Positions 32,682-40,668 of a stretch of DNA of 64,000 bases are shown here, one piece after another. The notes under the pieces are model-generated. The model searched no databases. It saw nothing but the letters and a program-made list of their open reading frames with translations, and was not told where the DNA came from. Origin of the DNA: Regnicoccus frigidus (GTDB lineage: Bacteria > Cyanobacteriota > Cyanobacteriia > PCC-6307 > Cyanobiaceae). The translations under genes and the position numbers were made by a program. Where the stretch lies: the NCBI GenBank assembly GCA_025194985.1, contig JAOANE010000046.1:1-64000 (forward strand). The letters run 5' to 3'. Each line of letters opens with the position of its first letter. The first letter of the stretch is position 1.

Positions 32682-34235
32682 CTACCAGCCTTCGAGCAGC
32701 TCCCGAACCATGGCCGGCAGGGCCCGCCGCCGCAGGCTGGTCTGCCGCCCTTCAAGCAACAGGGCGATGCGTTCGGCCTTGCTGGTGATCAGGCCATCGA
32801 CCAGCTGATCGGCAACGCCAAGTTGGAGCCAGTGGCTGGTCAGGGGGCCCGCCATGCCGATGCGATGGCAACGGTCTTCGGCCTGCTCGGCGTCGCCTGG
32901 GGTCCAGGGACGCTCGATCAGGATCACGTGGGCTGCGCGGTGCAGGTTGAAACCAATGCCGCCGCTGCCGAAGGTGGCGACCAGCAGTGAGGTTTCGCCG
33001 GCCTGAAAGCGATTCACCTCTCCCTGGCGTTCGGCGGGCTTCAAGCGGCCGGTAATCAAGGCACCGCCCAAATGCTGCTGCAACAGCTCGGCGGCGGCCA
33101 CGAACGCCGTGAACACGACCACGGCCTCCTGGCGCTGCAACAATTCCGCCACCAGCTCCCGGGCTGCGGGCAATTTGTACTGGGCCCCGATCTGGCGCAG
33201 GGCGGTGAGCATGGCCAGCGATTCGGCGCCGGGGCGCACCTCGCCGCGGGCCGCCCGACGGCGGTAGTCGTTCACCTTGGCCTGCAGCAGGTGTTGGAAT
33301 CCCCTGCCTTCCGTTGTGCTCAGATCCACCGCCTGAAATCGGCGCCGTTTGGGGGGGAGTTCCAGGCAGTCCTGCTTGCGGCGATGCAGTAACAGGGGAC
33401 GGGTCAGAGCCTGGAGCTCTTCGAGGCGTTCCGCACCGCTGGCCTGCCACTGACGCCGTTCGCCGATCTGACGCCAATGGCCCTGGCAGTAGCGCTGCTC
33501 AAAGGCCAGCTGATTGAGACCAAGTGGGTGGCCGATCGCCATCAGCAAGGGGAACAGCTGGGCTGGACGGCCGTTCTTCATCGGCGTGCCGGTGAGCAGC
33601 CAAATGGCGCGCAGACGGGGGTGACGCGCCAGGCGCAACAGGGCCTGGGTGCGGGCGGCGCCAAGATTCTGGGCATAGTGCGCCTCATCCACCAGCAAAA
33701 CGGTTCCGGCTGGGGGCAGGCAGCGGGGAAGTCGGCCCCAGCTGATCAACTCCAACTGCAGTCCGAGTGCGATCGCTTCCTGGCGCCAGTGGGCATGGAG
33801 TCCGCCCGGGGCGATCACGGCGATGCGGCAGTCGGCCAGGCGGGCCATCGCCCGGGCGGCGGCCAGGGCGGTGAGGGTTTTGCCCAGGCCCATCGGATGG
33901 GCCAGCAGGGCGCCGCGGCGGGCCAGCAACCAGCGGACGGCTAACCGCTGATGGGCATACAGCCGGCGACCATCGGGCAGGCAGCGCTCAAGATCGGCGG
34001 CGGCAACAAGCTCGCGGTGGGCCGGCAAGGGCGGCAAGGGCTGCTCCAGCCAGTCCATCCACTCGCTCAGTTCGGCGTCGATGCGAAACTGTCTCCCCAG
34101 CAGCTGGCGCAGGGCCAGCGAGGCTTCCAAGGGAAACTCCCAGCAGTGCCGACGGGCCCGCCACTCACCCCGGGGCCTGACGGCGCGCAACTGCGCCTGG
34201 GTGACGGGATCGAAGGGAGAGATCACCTCGATCAA
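32682..34235 (-). CDS. SNF2-family (SMARCAL1/HARP-like) DEAD-box helicase
   Basis: A compact superfamily-2 ATPase of at least 517 residues. Walker A is LLAHPMGLGKTLTALAAARA, the DEAH box is VLLVDEAHYAQNLG, motif III is LLTGTPMKNGRPAQLFPL, and motifs V/VI are FGSGGIGFNLHRA and AEDRCHRIGMAG. The N-terminal part (VISPFDPVTQAQLRAVRPRG, RARRHCWEFPLE) resembles the HARP-like DNA-binding module of annealing helicases. The only ordinary start is TTG at 34235, although the frame is open upstream to a TAG at 34368-34370. The true N-terminus is therefore uncertain. It is divergent from an HNH nuclease gene. The role is probably DNA repair or replication-fork remodelling. Confidence 0.9.
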   Translation of the reverse strand: MIEVISPFDPVTQAQLRAVRPRGEWRARRHCWEFPLEASLALRQLLGRQFRIDAELSEWMDWLEQPLPPLPAHRELVAAADLERCLPDGRRLYAHQRLAVRWLLARRGALLAHPMGLGKTLTALAAARAMARLADCRIAVIAPGGLHAHWRQEAIALGLQLELISWGRLPRCLPPAGTVLLVDEAHYAQNLGAARTQALLRLARHPRLRAIWLLTGTPMKNGRPAQLFPLLMAIGHPLGLNQLAFEQRYCQGHWRQIGERRQWQASGAERLEELQALTRPLLLHRRKQDCLELPPKRRRFQAVDLSTTEGRGFQHLLQAKVNDYRRRAARGEVRPGAESLAMLTALRQIGAQYKLPAARELVAELLQRQEAVVVFTAFVAAAELLQQHLGGALITGRLKPAERQGEVNRFQAGETSLLVATFGSGGIGFNLHRAAHVILIERPWTPGDAEQAEDRCHRIGMAGPLTSHWLQLGVADQLVDGLITSKAERIALLLEGRQTSLRRRALPAMVRELLEGW

Positions 34236-34429
34236 TCCGGCCGGGCCCAGGGCAAGCCGGCAACTGGCACCGCTGCTGCTGTTTGCTGCCGCAGCAGCGG
34301 TGGGGGCTCGGCTGACCGGAGCAGGAGGGGCGCCAGACAGAAACAGGCCGCGCAGCTCGGTTGGAATCTAAGCCAGCCCCCCGGAGGACAAGCCGGATGG
34401 CAAGCCGTTAAAATGCAGTGGTCGACACA

Positions 34430-34457
34430 TTGACAGCAGAGCTTTCCGGTGCAAACT
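34430..34457 (+). promoter_or_regulatory. Candidate promoter of the HNH gene
   Basis: A consensus -35 TTGACA (34430-34435) is followed 16 bp later by CAAACT (34452-34457), a poor -10. The expected leader is about 15 nt. Confidence 0.35.
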
Positions 34458-34478
34458 GGCCCAAATTGAATCAAGGAG

Positions 34479-34892
34479 ATGCACGCCAGAGATGCGGTCT
34501 TTCTTGAAGAACTCTGCCCCAAACTTAGGGTCAGACACTGGCGTCAATCTCTCCATAAATACACCCATCACCGTTGCATTTATTGCGGTGATCGCTCCGA
34601 ATCCATTGATCACCTCATGCCCCGTTGTCACGGTGGTCTGAGTGTGACCGCCAATTGCGTGCCGGCCTGCCTGGCCTGCAACGGCCACAAGAGCGATGCC
34701 GATGCCTTCGATTGGTACCGGCAGCAACGCTTTTACGATCCCCGGCGGGCCATGGCGATCCGCGCCTGGATGGACGGTGATCTGCGGCTGGCTGTGCGAC
34801 TGCTGCAGTGGGCCACCCCAGAGCTTGCGGCTGCGACCCAACAGACCCCCACGGAGCAGGGCCCTGCCGGCATGGTCTGGCAGGCCGCCTGA
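34479..34892 (+). CDS. HNH endonuclease
   Basis: 137 residues starting MHARDAVFLEELCPKLRVRH. The HNH/treble-clef core is complete. The zinc cysteines are in RCIYCGDRSESIDHLMPRCH and CVPACLACNGHKSD, the general-base His is in SIDHLMPR, and the Asn and final His are in ANCVPACLACNGHK. AAGGAG abuts the ATG directly, which is too close for a normal ribosome site. An in-frame TGA four codons upstream excludes a longer form. It is divergent from the SNF2 helicase. Such nucleases occur in repair, mobile elements and defence; nothing here proves which. Confidence 0.9.
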   Translation: MHARDAVFLEELCPKLRVRHWRQSLHKYTHHRCIYCGDRSESIDHLMPRCHGGLSVTANCVPACLACNGHKSDADAFDWYRQQRFYDPRRAMAIRAWMDGDLRLAVRLLQWATPELAAATQQTPTEQGPAGMVWQAA

Positions 34893-34907
34893 ACCGGTGG
34901 CCCCAGG

Positions 34908-35168
34908 TCACCAGACCCGGCAGGCCGCAGGGTTCTGGTGACGCTGGCAGATCTGGCCATCAACCCAGGGGCGCTCCGGTGCGATCACCACGGCGGCCGC
35001 CAGCAGAGCAAGGGCACAGGCGGCGGGCATGGCCCGTTGCCAGGCCTGGCTTGATCGCCGGCGCGCGGCCCGTTGTTGGCCGCTGGCGACGGGCCTGCGG
35101 GCAGCGACCACGGAGCGGACTGGGTCGCGGGATAGGGAGCTGGATGTAGAGAAACAGGAGGCCGCCAT
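34908..35168 (-). CDS. Small hypothetical membrane-anchored protein
   Basis: 86 residues from the ATG at 35168. The first half is Ser/Arg-rich, then one hydrophobic helix (MPAACALALLAAAVVIAPER) and a short tail WVDGQICQRHQNPAACRVW with two cysteines that could form a disulfide outside the membrane. The tail looks conserved in style, whereas the first 40 residues may not be coding. A later start is possible. The function is unknown. It is convergent with the HNH gene (15 bp) and divergent from the SDR gene (34 bp). Confidence 0.5.
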   Translation of the reverse strand: MAASCFSTSSSLSRDPVRSVVAARRPVASGQQRAARRRSSQAWQRAMPAACALALLAAAVVIAPERPWVDGQICQRHQNPAACRVW

Positions 35169-35202
35169 CGGTCAACAGAACAACACTGATACAGGTGTAC
35201 TC

Positions 35203-36114
35203 ATGCCATCGAGCGATGTCAAGGCCGCGGCCGCGAAGCTGCTGGTGATCGGCGGCGGCTACAGCGGTCTTCGTTTCGCTCGCGCCGCTGCGGCGCAGGG
35301 AATGGCTGTCACGCTCACCCGCCGCCAGGTGGCCGGGAGCGATGCGTCCCCTGGCCTCCGCTGGCTGGTCTGCGACCCTGACCGTGGCCTGGTGCCGCCG
35401 TTATCCGAGCTGGCAGGCACCACCGAGGTGTTGGTGACGGTGCCACCGGACCGGCAGGGACGTGACCCCGTGTTTGCCAGCCTGGCGCCGCTCCTCGCCC
35501 AACTGCCGCTGCAATGGCTGGGCTATCTCTCCACCACTGGGGTCTACGGGGATCAGGCCGGCGGCTGGGTTGGCGAGGGCGTGATCCCAAGGCCGGGTCT
35601 GCCGCGCAGCCAGGCCCGGCTCGCCTGCGAGCAGCTCTGGCTCGGAAGCGGCCTGCCGGTGCAGGTGTTCCGGCTGCCGGCGATCTATGGCCCCGGTCGT
35701 ACTCCTTTTCAAAAGCTGCGTGATGGCAGCAGCCGCATGATCCACAAACCCGGCCAGGTGTTCAGCCGCATCCACGTCGATGACATCGCCTCCAGCCTGC
35801 TGTTCTGCCGCCAATTACCGGCAGCCCAGCGCCCGGAGTTGCTGAACCTGGCCGATGACGAGCCCTGTTCATCGAGCCAGACCCTGGGCTATGCCGCCCA
35901 CCTGCTGGGCTGCAAGTTGCCATTGGTGGAGTCCTTCGACCAGCTGGCTGGCGAGCTCAGCCCGATGGCCCTGAGTTTCTGGGCCGAAAATCGCCGCGTC
36001 AGCAACCGCCGGCTATGCCGTGAGCTGGGCTACCAGCTGCGCTATCCGAGCTACCGCCAGGGCTATCGCGCCTGTCTTGCCGAGGAGCTCAGCGGTGTCG
36101 GTACACCAAAATGA
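35203..36114 (+). CDS. YeeZ-like SDR / NAD-dependent epimerase family protein
   Basis: 303 residues from the ATG at 35203. The dinucleotide-binding start is AKLLVIGGGYSGLRFARAAA. Family segments include LGYLSTTGVYGDQAGGWVGE, FRLPAIYGPGRTPFQKL and FSRIHVDDIASSLLFCRQLP. The ordinary YxxxK catalytic pair is not obvious, which matches the atypical SDR subgroup that includes E. coli YeeZ. The sugar or other substrate is unknown. The sequence upstream of 35203 is Arg-rich and overlaps the opposite-strand small gene, so I excluded it. Confidence 0.85.
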   Translation: MPSSDVKAAAAKLLVIGGGYSGLRFARAAAAQGMAVTLTRRQVAGSDASPGLRWLVCDPDRGLVPPLSELAGTTEVLVTVPPDRQGRDPVFASLAPLLAQLPLQWLGYLSTTGVYGDQAGGWVGEGVIPRPGLPRSQARLACEQLWLGSGLPVQVFRLPAIYGPGRTPFQKLRDGSSRMIHKPGQVFSRIHVDDIASSLLFCRQLPAAQRPELLNLADDEPCSSSQTLGYAAHLLGCKLPLVESFDQLAGELSPMALSFWAENRRVSNRRLCRELGYQLRYPSYRQGYRACLAEELSGVGTPK

Positions 36115-36123
36115 CGTGGAGGC

Positions 36124-36315
36124 TCATCGGCCGGCAGGAGTGGCCTGGCCGGAGACCACCGAAGGGCAGACCACAGGGGCTTCCGGTTGAAGACTGTTCA
36201 GGCTTGGCAAATTGGTATCCGCCAGGAAACGACACCAATCGATTGCCACCCAGCCCCGTCGCAGCCCCGTTCCCAGGCCGAAAAACATTGAACCAATCAG
36301 CAGCCAACGGATCAT
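36124..36315 (-). CDS. Tiny membrane protein, head-to-head with pdxA
   Basis: A 63-residue frame starting at the ATG whose complement is 36313-36315: MIRWLLIGSMFFGLGTGLRR, then GWVAIDWCRFLADTNLPSLN and a Pro/Val/Ser-rich end. One N-terminal hydrophobic helix followed by RRGWVAIDW has the character of a real protein rather than a shadow. Its start codon overlaps the pdxA start codon on the other strand. I know of no function. The length and lack of a homology search limit confidence. Confidence 0.5.
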   Translation of the reverse strand: MIRWLLIGSMFFGLGTGLRRGWVAIDWCRFLADTNLPSLNSLQPEAPVVCPSVVSGQATPAGR

Positions 36316-37330
36316 GAGCGAGGCGATCCCCAAACTCCAGGGTAGGCAGCGGCGCATCGCCCTCTCCCTCGGAGATCCCGCCGGCATCGGCGTCGAGGTG
36401 ACCCTCAAGGCACTCGCCGAGCTGGAGGGCCGGGGCCTTGAGGTGGTTCTGGTCGGTTGCCGCCGCTGGTTGGAGCACAGCCATGCGGCCTTGCAGGGGG
36501 TCAGCGCAGTGCCCCTGGCCAATCCCGCCAACTATCCGATCCTCGATCTGCCCCTGGCCGAGGACCTGCCGCCCGGCTGCGGCAGTGCGGCCAGCGGCCG
36601 GGCCAGCTTCGCCTGGCTGACGGCAGCAGCCGAGCTGGTGGAACGCGGCCAGTGCCATGCCCTCACCACCGCCCCGATCGCCAAACAGGCGTGGCACGCG
36701 GCCGGTCACGCCTACCCGGGCCAGACCGAGCGGCTGGCGGAACTCAGTGACAGCGCCGATCCCTCCATGCTGTTCACCGCCCGCTCCCCCCACGGAACCT
36801 GGCGACTCAACACCCTGTTGGCCACCACCCACATCCCCCTGGCAGCGGTGGCCCAGCAGCTCGGCCCCGCCCTGGTGGAGCGCAAGCTGGAGGTGCTGCT
36901 GGCCTTCTGCCGTCGCTTTGTCCCCAAACCCCGGCTCGTGGTCGCCGGGCTCAATCCCCATGCCGGCGAAAGCGGACTGCTCGGCTGCGAGGAGCAGGAC
37001 TGGCTGATTCCAGTGCTGGAGCGCTGGCGGCGCTCCCATCCCGAGGTGGAACTCATCGGCCCCCTGCCACCCGACACCTGTTGGCTGGGTGCTGCCGCCG
37101 CCTGGCGCGGTGAGGCCCTTGGTCCGGATGGCTACCTGGCGCTGTACCACGACCAGGGCTTGATCCCGGTCAAGTTGCTGGCCTTCGATGCCGCAGTGAA
37201 CACCAGCCTGGGGCTGCCCTTCTTGCGCACCTCACCGGATCACGGCACCGGTTTCGACATCGCTGGCTTGGGGATCGCCCGATCGATGAGCATGCGGGCC
37301 GCCCTGGAAACCGCCTGGGAGCTGGGTTGA
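36314..37330 (+). CDS. pdxA: 4-hydroxythreonine-4-phosphate dehydrogenase PdxA
   Basis: PdxA oxidises 4-phosphohydroxy-L-threonine in the deoxyxylulose-5-phosphate-dependent pyridoxal phosphate pathway. Key segments are RRIALSLGDPAGIGVEVTLK, ALTTAPIAKQAWHAAGHAYP, GQTERLAELS, VAGLNPHAGESGLLG, ALYHDQGLIPVKLLAF and LPFLRTSPDHGTGFDIAGLG. The histidines in these blocks are metal ligands. The ATG at 36314 gives 338 residues, the usual length. An ATG at 36212 would add a basic, unconserved lead that overlaps the opposite-strand gene. Confidence 0.95.
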   Translation: MSEAIPKLQGRQRRIALSLGDPAGIGVEVTLKALAELEGRGLEVVLVGCRRWLEHSHAALQGVSAVPLANPANYPILDLPLAEDLPPGCGSAASGRASFAWLTAAAELVERGQCHALTTAPIAKQAWHAAGHAYPGQTERLAELSDSADPSMLFTARSPHGTWRLNTLLATTHIPLAAVAQQLGPALVERKLEVLLAFCRRFVPKPRLVVAGLNPHAGESGLLGCEEQDWLIPVLERWRRSHPEVELIGPLPPDTCWLGAAAAWRGEALGPDGYLALYHDQGLIPVKLLAFDAAVNTSLGLPFLRTSPDHGTGFDIAGLGIARSMSMRAALETAWELG

Positions 37331-37343
37331 GCGGCGCCCCTGT

Positions 37344-37829
37344 TCAGCCTGGTTTGAGGCGCACCAGCACCTGGCCATATTCCACCGGTGTGCCGTTTTC
37401 CACCAGGATTTCGACCACTTCGCCACTCACTTCAGCCTCGAGCTCGTTCATCAGCTTCATCGCTTCGAGGATGCAGACCGGCTGTCCAACCGTGATCCGG
37501 CTGCCGAGTTCAACAAACGGCGGATCATCCGGGCTCGCCGCCCGGTAGAAGGTGCCCACCATCGGCGCGGTGATCTCGACCAGATCGGCGCGCAGGGCAG
37601 GGGCAGCCGGTGGTGGGACCGAGGGGGCGGTGGCCTGGCTGCCGCTGACGGCCTGAGCCGGAGCTGTGACAGTGGCCGCAGGGGCCTGGGGCACGGCTAG
37701 GGCAGCCGGGGCAGGCAGATTGCGGCGCACTTCAAGCCGGAAGTCGTCCCCTTCGAGCTTGAACTCCTGAATATCGCTCTGCTCAAGGACGGCGAGCAGA
37801 CGATGGAGCTGGTCATGGTCGAGCTGCAT
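37344..37829 (-). CDS. accB: Acetyl-CoA carboxylase biotin carboxyl carrier protein
   Basis: AccB carries the biotin that moves CO2 from biotin carboxylase to the carboxyltransferase in fatty-acid synthesis. The biotinylation site is the Lys of CILEAMKLMNELEAE, preceded by VEITAPMVGTFYRA. An N-terminal helical domain (MQLDHDQLHRLLAVLEQSDI) is joined by a Pro/Ala-rich linker, as in the family. 161 residues. It lies 6 bp after efp on the same strand; efp-accB pairing is widespread in cyanobacteria. Confidence 0.97.
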   Translation of the reverse strand: MQLDHDQLHRLLAVLEQSDIQEFKLEGDDFRLEVRRNLPAPAALAVPQAPAATVTAPAQAVSGSQATAPSVPPPAAPALRADLVEITAPMVGTFYRAASPDDPPFVELGSRITVGQPVCILEAMKLMNELEAEVSGEVVEILVENGTPVEYGQVLVRLKPG

Positions 37830-37835
37830 GGTGCC

Positions 37836-38396
37836 TCAGGACTCCCTGCCGAGATAGCTGTCGTTGCGCGTGTCGATCTTGATCTTCTCCCCAATCGTGA
37901 TGAACAGGGGCACCATGATCTGGGCCCCGGTTTCGACGATGGCCGGTTTGGTGCCCCCCGTGGCGGTGTCACCCTTGACGCCGGGATCGGTCTGGGTGAC
38001 CTCCAGGACGACGGAGTTGGGAAGTTCCACTTCCAGCGGCACGTCGTTCCACGACACCACATTCACCTCCATGCCCTCCTTGAGGTACTTGCGGCCGTCG
38101 CCGATCTGTTTGGCGGACAGGCGGGTTTCTTCAAAACTCGCCATGTCCATGAACACGAAGTCCTCGGCTTCCATGTAGGTCAGCTGAAGCGTCGATTTCT
38201 CGAGCACGGCCTGGGCAACGGTTTCACCGGCGCGAAAGGTCTTGTCGACAACGCTGCCGCTTTGAACGCCTTTCAGCTTGGTGCGCACGAAGGCCGAGCC
38301 CTTGCCCGGTTTGACATGAAGAAATTCGACGACTCTCCAGACCTGGCCATCGAGCTCGATCGTGGTACCGGTGCGAAAGTCGTTGCTGGAGATCAT
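37836..38396 (-). CDS. efp: Elongation factor P
   Basis: EF-P relieves ribosome stalling at polyproline stretches. The 186-residue protein starts MISSNDFRTGTTIELDGQVW and has VVEFLHVKPGKGSAFVRTKL, where the Lys/Arg at the loop tip (KPGKGS) is the modification or contact site. The end contains GDTATGGTKPAIVETGAQIM. The ATG at 38396 is the conventional start; the 33 codons upstream are Pro/Ala-rich and not EF-P. Many proteins of this window (DnaX, FtsY, PP2C) have Pro runs that may depend on it. Confidence 0.97.
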   Translation of the reverse strand: MISSNDFRTGTTIELDGQVWRVVEFLHVKPGKGSAFVRTKLKGVQSGSVVDKTFRAGETVAQAVLEKSTLQLTYMEAEDFVFMDMASFEETRLSAKQIGDGRKYLKEGMEVNVVSWNDVPLEVELPNSVVLEVTQTDPGVKGDTATGGTKPAIVETGAQIMVPLFITIGEKIKIDTRNDSYLGRES

Positions 38397-38520
38397 TCCG
38401 GCGGAACGTTTGAGCGGGATTGTACGGCTGCCCTTCCTCGGCGGGTCTTCCGCTGCCGGGCTGGCTGTGGGGGGCTGGCCGGCTGGTTGTGCCAAAGTCC
38501 GCTGAGAGACTCAATCAGCC

Positions 38521-39618
38521 ATGAAAGGGATCCGGTTGGCTCTGAAGCAACGCCTGCTGGCCCCGGGGCTAGCCCTGCTGCTGGCGCTTGTCGTCAACCT
38601 CTTGGCGGTGCACCCCGCCGCCGCTGGCCTTCCCCCCGGCAATGCGGTCAGCGATCCTTCCGCTCTGCTGCGCAATGCCCTGCCGATTCCAGAGACGGAT
38701 CTGCAAGACCTCCAGCACCGCCTGGAGGGCACCAGTGACGACCTGCGTGCCAAGCGCTGGAGCTCCCTGAGCAACGCCGTGCGCCGCGGCCAGTCGTTGC
38801 TGACCAGTCGCCGCGCCAGGCTGATCAGCAACTTTCCCTCCGAGCAGCAGGCAACGGCCGAGAGCCTGCTCGACCAGCTGGAGCTGGATTGGCGGACGCT
38901 TGCTGAAGCAACCGAAGCCCGCGACCGCGACGCCTTTCTCACCAGCCGCCGGGCTGCCTTGAGCACGATCGGCAGCGCGGAATCGTTGCTGGTGGGGCCG
39001 TTCCCCTTCGAGATCCCCGAAACGTTCGTGGCTCTGCCACGGCTGCTCGGCAGGGCCACGATCGAGCTGGCCACCACCAAGGGCACCCTTACCGCCGTGG
39101 TCGACGGCTACAACGCCCCCCTCACGGCCGGGGCCTTCGTTGATCTGGTTCAGCGCGGCTTCTACGACGGCCTGCCGTTCGGCCGCGCCGAGGACTTCTA
39201 TGTGCTCCAGACCGGAGATCCCATCGGCCCCGCCGATGGCTACATCGATCCCACCAGTCAGCAGCAACGCCGCGTTCCTCTGGAAATCATGGTGCCCGGC
39301 GAGGACCAGCCCTTCTACAACCAGACATTCGAGGATCTGGGGATCTTCAAGGCCACCCCCGTGCTTCCCTTCGCCACCAAGGGAACATTGGGCTGGGCCC
39401 ACTCCGATGAGGCCCTCGACGATGGCTCGTCCCAGTTCTTTCTGTTCCTGTTTACGGCGGAACTCACCCCCGCTGGCCTCAACTTGATCGACGGCCGCTA
39501 CGCCGCCTTCGGCTATGTGGTCGATGGCTTTGAGGTGCTCGAGGAGCTGACCGGGAGCGATGGGATTGTTAAAGCCACCGTGCTGGAAGGGGCCGAGAAC
39601 CTGCGGCCCCATGGCTGA
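38521..39618 (+). CDS. Exported cyclophilin-type peptidyl-prolyl isomerase (TLP40/CYP38-like)
   Basis: 365 residues with a cleavable signal (ALLLALVVNLLAVHPAAAGL). The N-terminal half is a helical bundle (ETDLQDLQHRLEGTSDDLRA, SEQQATAESLLDQLELDWRT). The C-terminal half is a divergent cyclophilin: NAPLTAGAFVDLVQRGFYDG, LQTGDPIGPADGY, WAHSDEALDDGSSQFFLFLF and GRYAAFGYVVDGFEVLEELT. This helical-plus-cyclophilin layout matches plant thylakoid-lumen TLP40/CYP38, which helps photosystem II assembly. A lumenal or periplasmic location is inferred. Its end overlaps thiL by 8 bp. Confidence 0.9.
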   Translation: MKGIRLALKQRLLAPGLALLLALVVNLLAVHPAAAGLPPGNAVSDPSALLRNALPIPETDLQDLQHRLEGTSDDLRAKRWSSLSNAVRRGQSLLTSRRARLISNFPSEQQATAESLLDQLELDWRTLAEATEARDRDAFLTSRRAALSTIGSAESLLVGPFPFEIPETFVALPRLLGRATIELATTKGTLTAVVDGYNAPLTAGAFVDLVQRGFYDGLPFGRAEDFYVLQTGDPIGPADGYIDPTSQQQRRVPLEIMVPGEDQPFYNQTFEDLGIFKATPVLPFATKGTLGWAHSDEALDDGSSQFFLFLFTAELTPAGLNLIDGRYAAFGYVVDGFEVLEELTGSDGIVKATVLEGAENLRPHG

Positions 39619-40624
39619 GGGCAGCGATCCGACCCTGGCTGACCTGGGCGAATCAGGGCTGCTGGAGCGGATCGCCGCTTTTGCGCCGCCCGGACAGCTC
39701 GATGATGATGCCGCCCTGCTGCAGGAACGCAGCGGAGGTGTGCTGGTGCTCAACACCGATGTCTTGGTGGAAGGCGTTCACTTCAGTGATGCCACCCTCG
39801 ATCCCGAGGATCTGGGCTGGCGCGCCGCAGCCGCCAATCTCTCTGATCTGGCGGCGATGGGCTGCCAGGAGGTGATCGGACTCACCGTCGGCCTGGTGGC
39901 GCCACCCGCCACTCCGTGGAGCTGGGTGGCGGGGGTGTACCGGGGCCTGGGCCAGGCCCTCGATCGCTATGGCGGCGATCTGTTGGGCGGCGATTGCAGC
40001 AGCGGCCAGCAGCGCCTGCTGGCGATCACCGCCCTGGGACGCCTGGGGCCGGCCGGGGCGATCCGGCGCCGCGATGGACGGCCCGGAGACCGGTTGATCA
40101 GCACCGGTCCCCATGGCCTGAGTCGGCTCGGTCTGGCGGTGCTTGGCCGGGAGCCGCTGCCGGCCTCCCTGCCCGCCAGCTTGCTGGAGCGGGGCCTGGC
40201 GGCCCACCGCCGCCCCCAACCCCGCTTCGACGCCGTGGACGCCTTGGTCGACGCCAGGCCCGCCGCTCAGCCCTGGCGGGTGGCCGGAGCCGACAGCAGT
40301 GATGGCCTGGCCGCCGCTGTCGCGGCGATTGCCCGCAGCAGCGGTTGCGATGCCCAGCTCGACCGCGGTGCCCTGCCGATGGCCGCCGGCATGGATGGTC
40401 TTGCCCAGGCCGAAGCCTGGTGTCTGGGGGGAGGTGAAGATTTCGAGTTGATCCTTGGCCTGGATGCGGCCTGGGCCGAGGCCTTGCTCAAAGCCCTGCC
40501 TGGGGCCAGCCCGATCGGCCAGCTCTGCGCGGTTACCGGTTCAGAGGCAGGCGGACACCTGAGCTGGTGGCCCAGCGGCGAACCGCTGGATCGGCGGATG
40601 ATGGGTTTCAGTCACTTTCACTGA
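39611..40624 (+). CDS. thiL: Thiamine-monophosphate kinase
   Basis: ThiL phosphorylates thiamine monophosphate to the active diphosphate. Recognisable parts are LLERIAAFAPPGQLDDDAAL, LVLNTDVLVEGVHFSDATLD, LGWRAAAANLSDLAAMGCQE, YGGDLLGGDCSSGQQRLLAI and VAGADSSDGLAAAVAAIA. The Asp residues of these blocks bind Mg-ATP. The ATG at 39611 gives 337 residues and overlaps the cyclophilin stop by 8 bp, implying translational coupling. thiG elsewhere in the window serves the same pathway. Confidence 0.93.
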   Translation: MAEGSDPTLADLGESGLLERIAAFAPPGQLDDDAALLQERSGGVLVLNTDVLVEGVHFSDATLDPEDLGWRAAAANLSDLAAMGCQEVIGLTVGLVAPPATPWSWVAGVYRGLGQALDRYGGDLLGGDCSSGQQRLLAITALGRLGPAGAIRRRDGRPGDRLISTGPHGLSRLGLAVLGREPLPASLPASLLERGLAAHRRPQPRFDAVDALVDARPAAQPWRVAGADSSDGLAAAVAAIARSSGCDAQLDRGALPMAAGMDGLAQAEAWCLGGGEDFELILGLDAAWAEALLKALPGASPIGQLCAVTGSEAGGHLSWWPSGEPLDRRMMGFSHFH

Positions 40625-40649
40625 AGGGCCTTGAAGTTGGCCCGGCAGG

Positions 40650-40667
40650 TCAGTCAGGCCTGACTGA
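40650..40667. terminator. Perfect 18-bp palindrome between convergent thiL and gap2
   Basis: TCAGTCAGG/CCTGACTGA is self-complementary and sits exactly between the two stop codons. No T-run follows on either strand, so a bidirectional terminator or processing hairpin is proposed only from its position and symmetry. Confidence 0.45.
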
Positions 40668-40668
40668 A

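Noticed and set aside
36089..37150. 353-codon open frame antisense to pdxA
   Set aside because: It lies over pdxA with no recognisable domain; only the separate small frame at 36124-36315 looked real.
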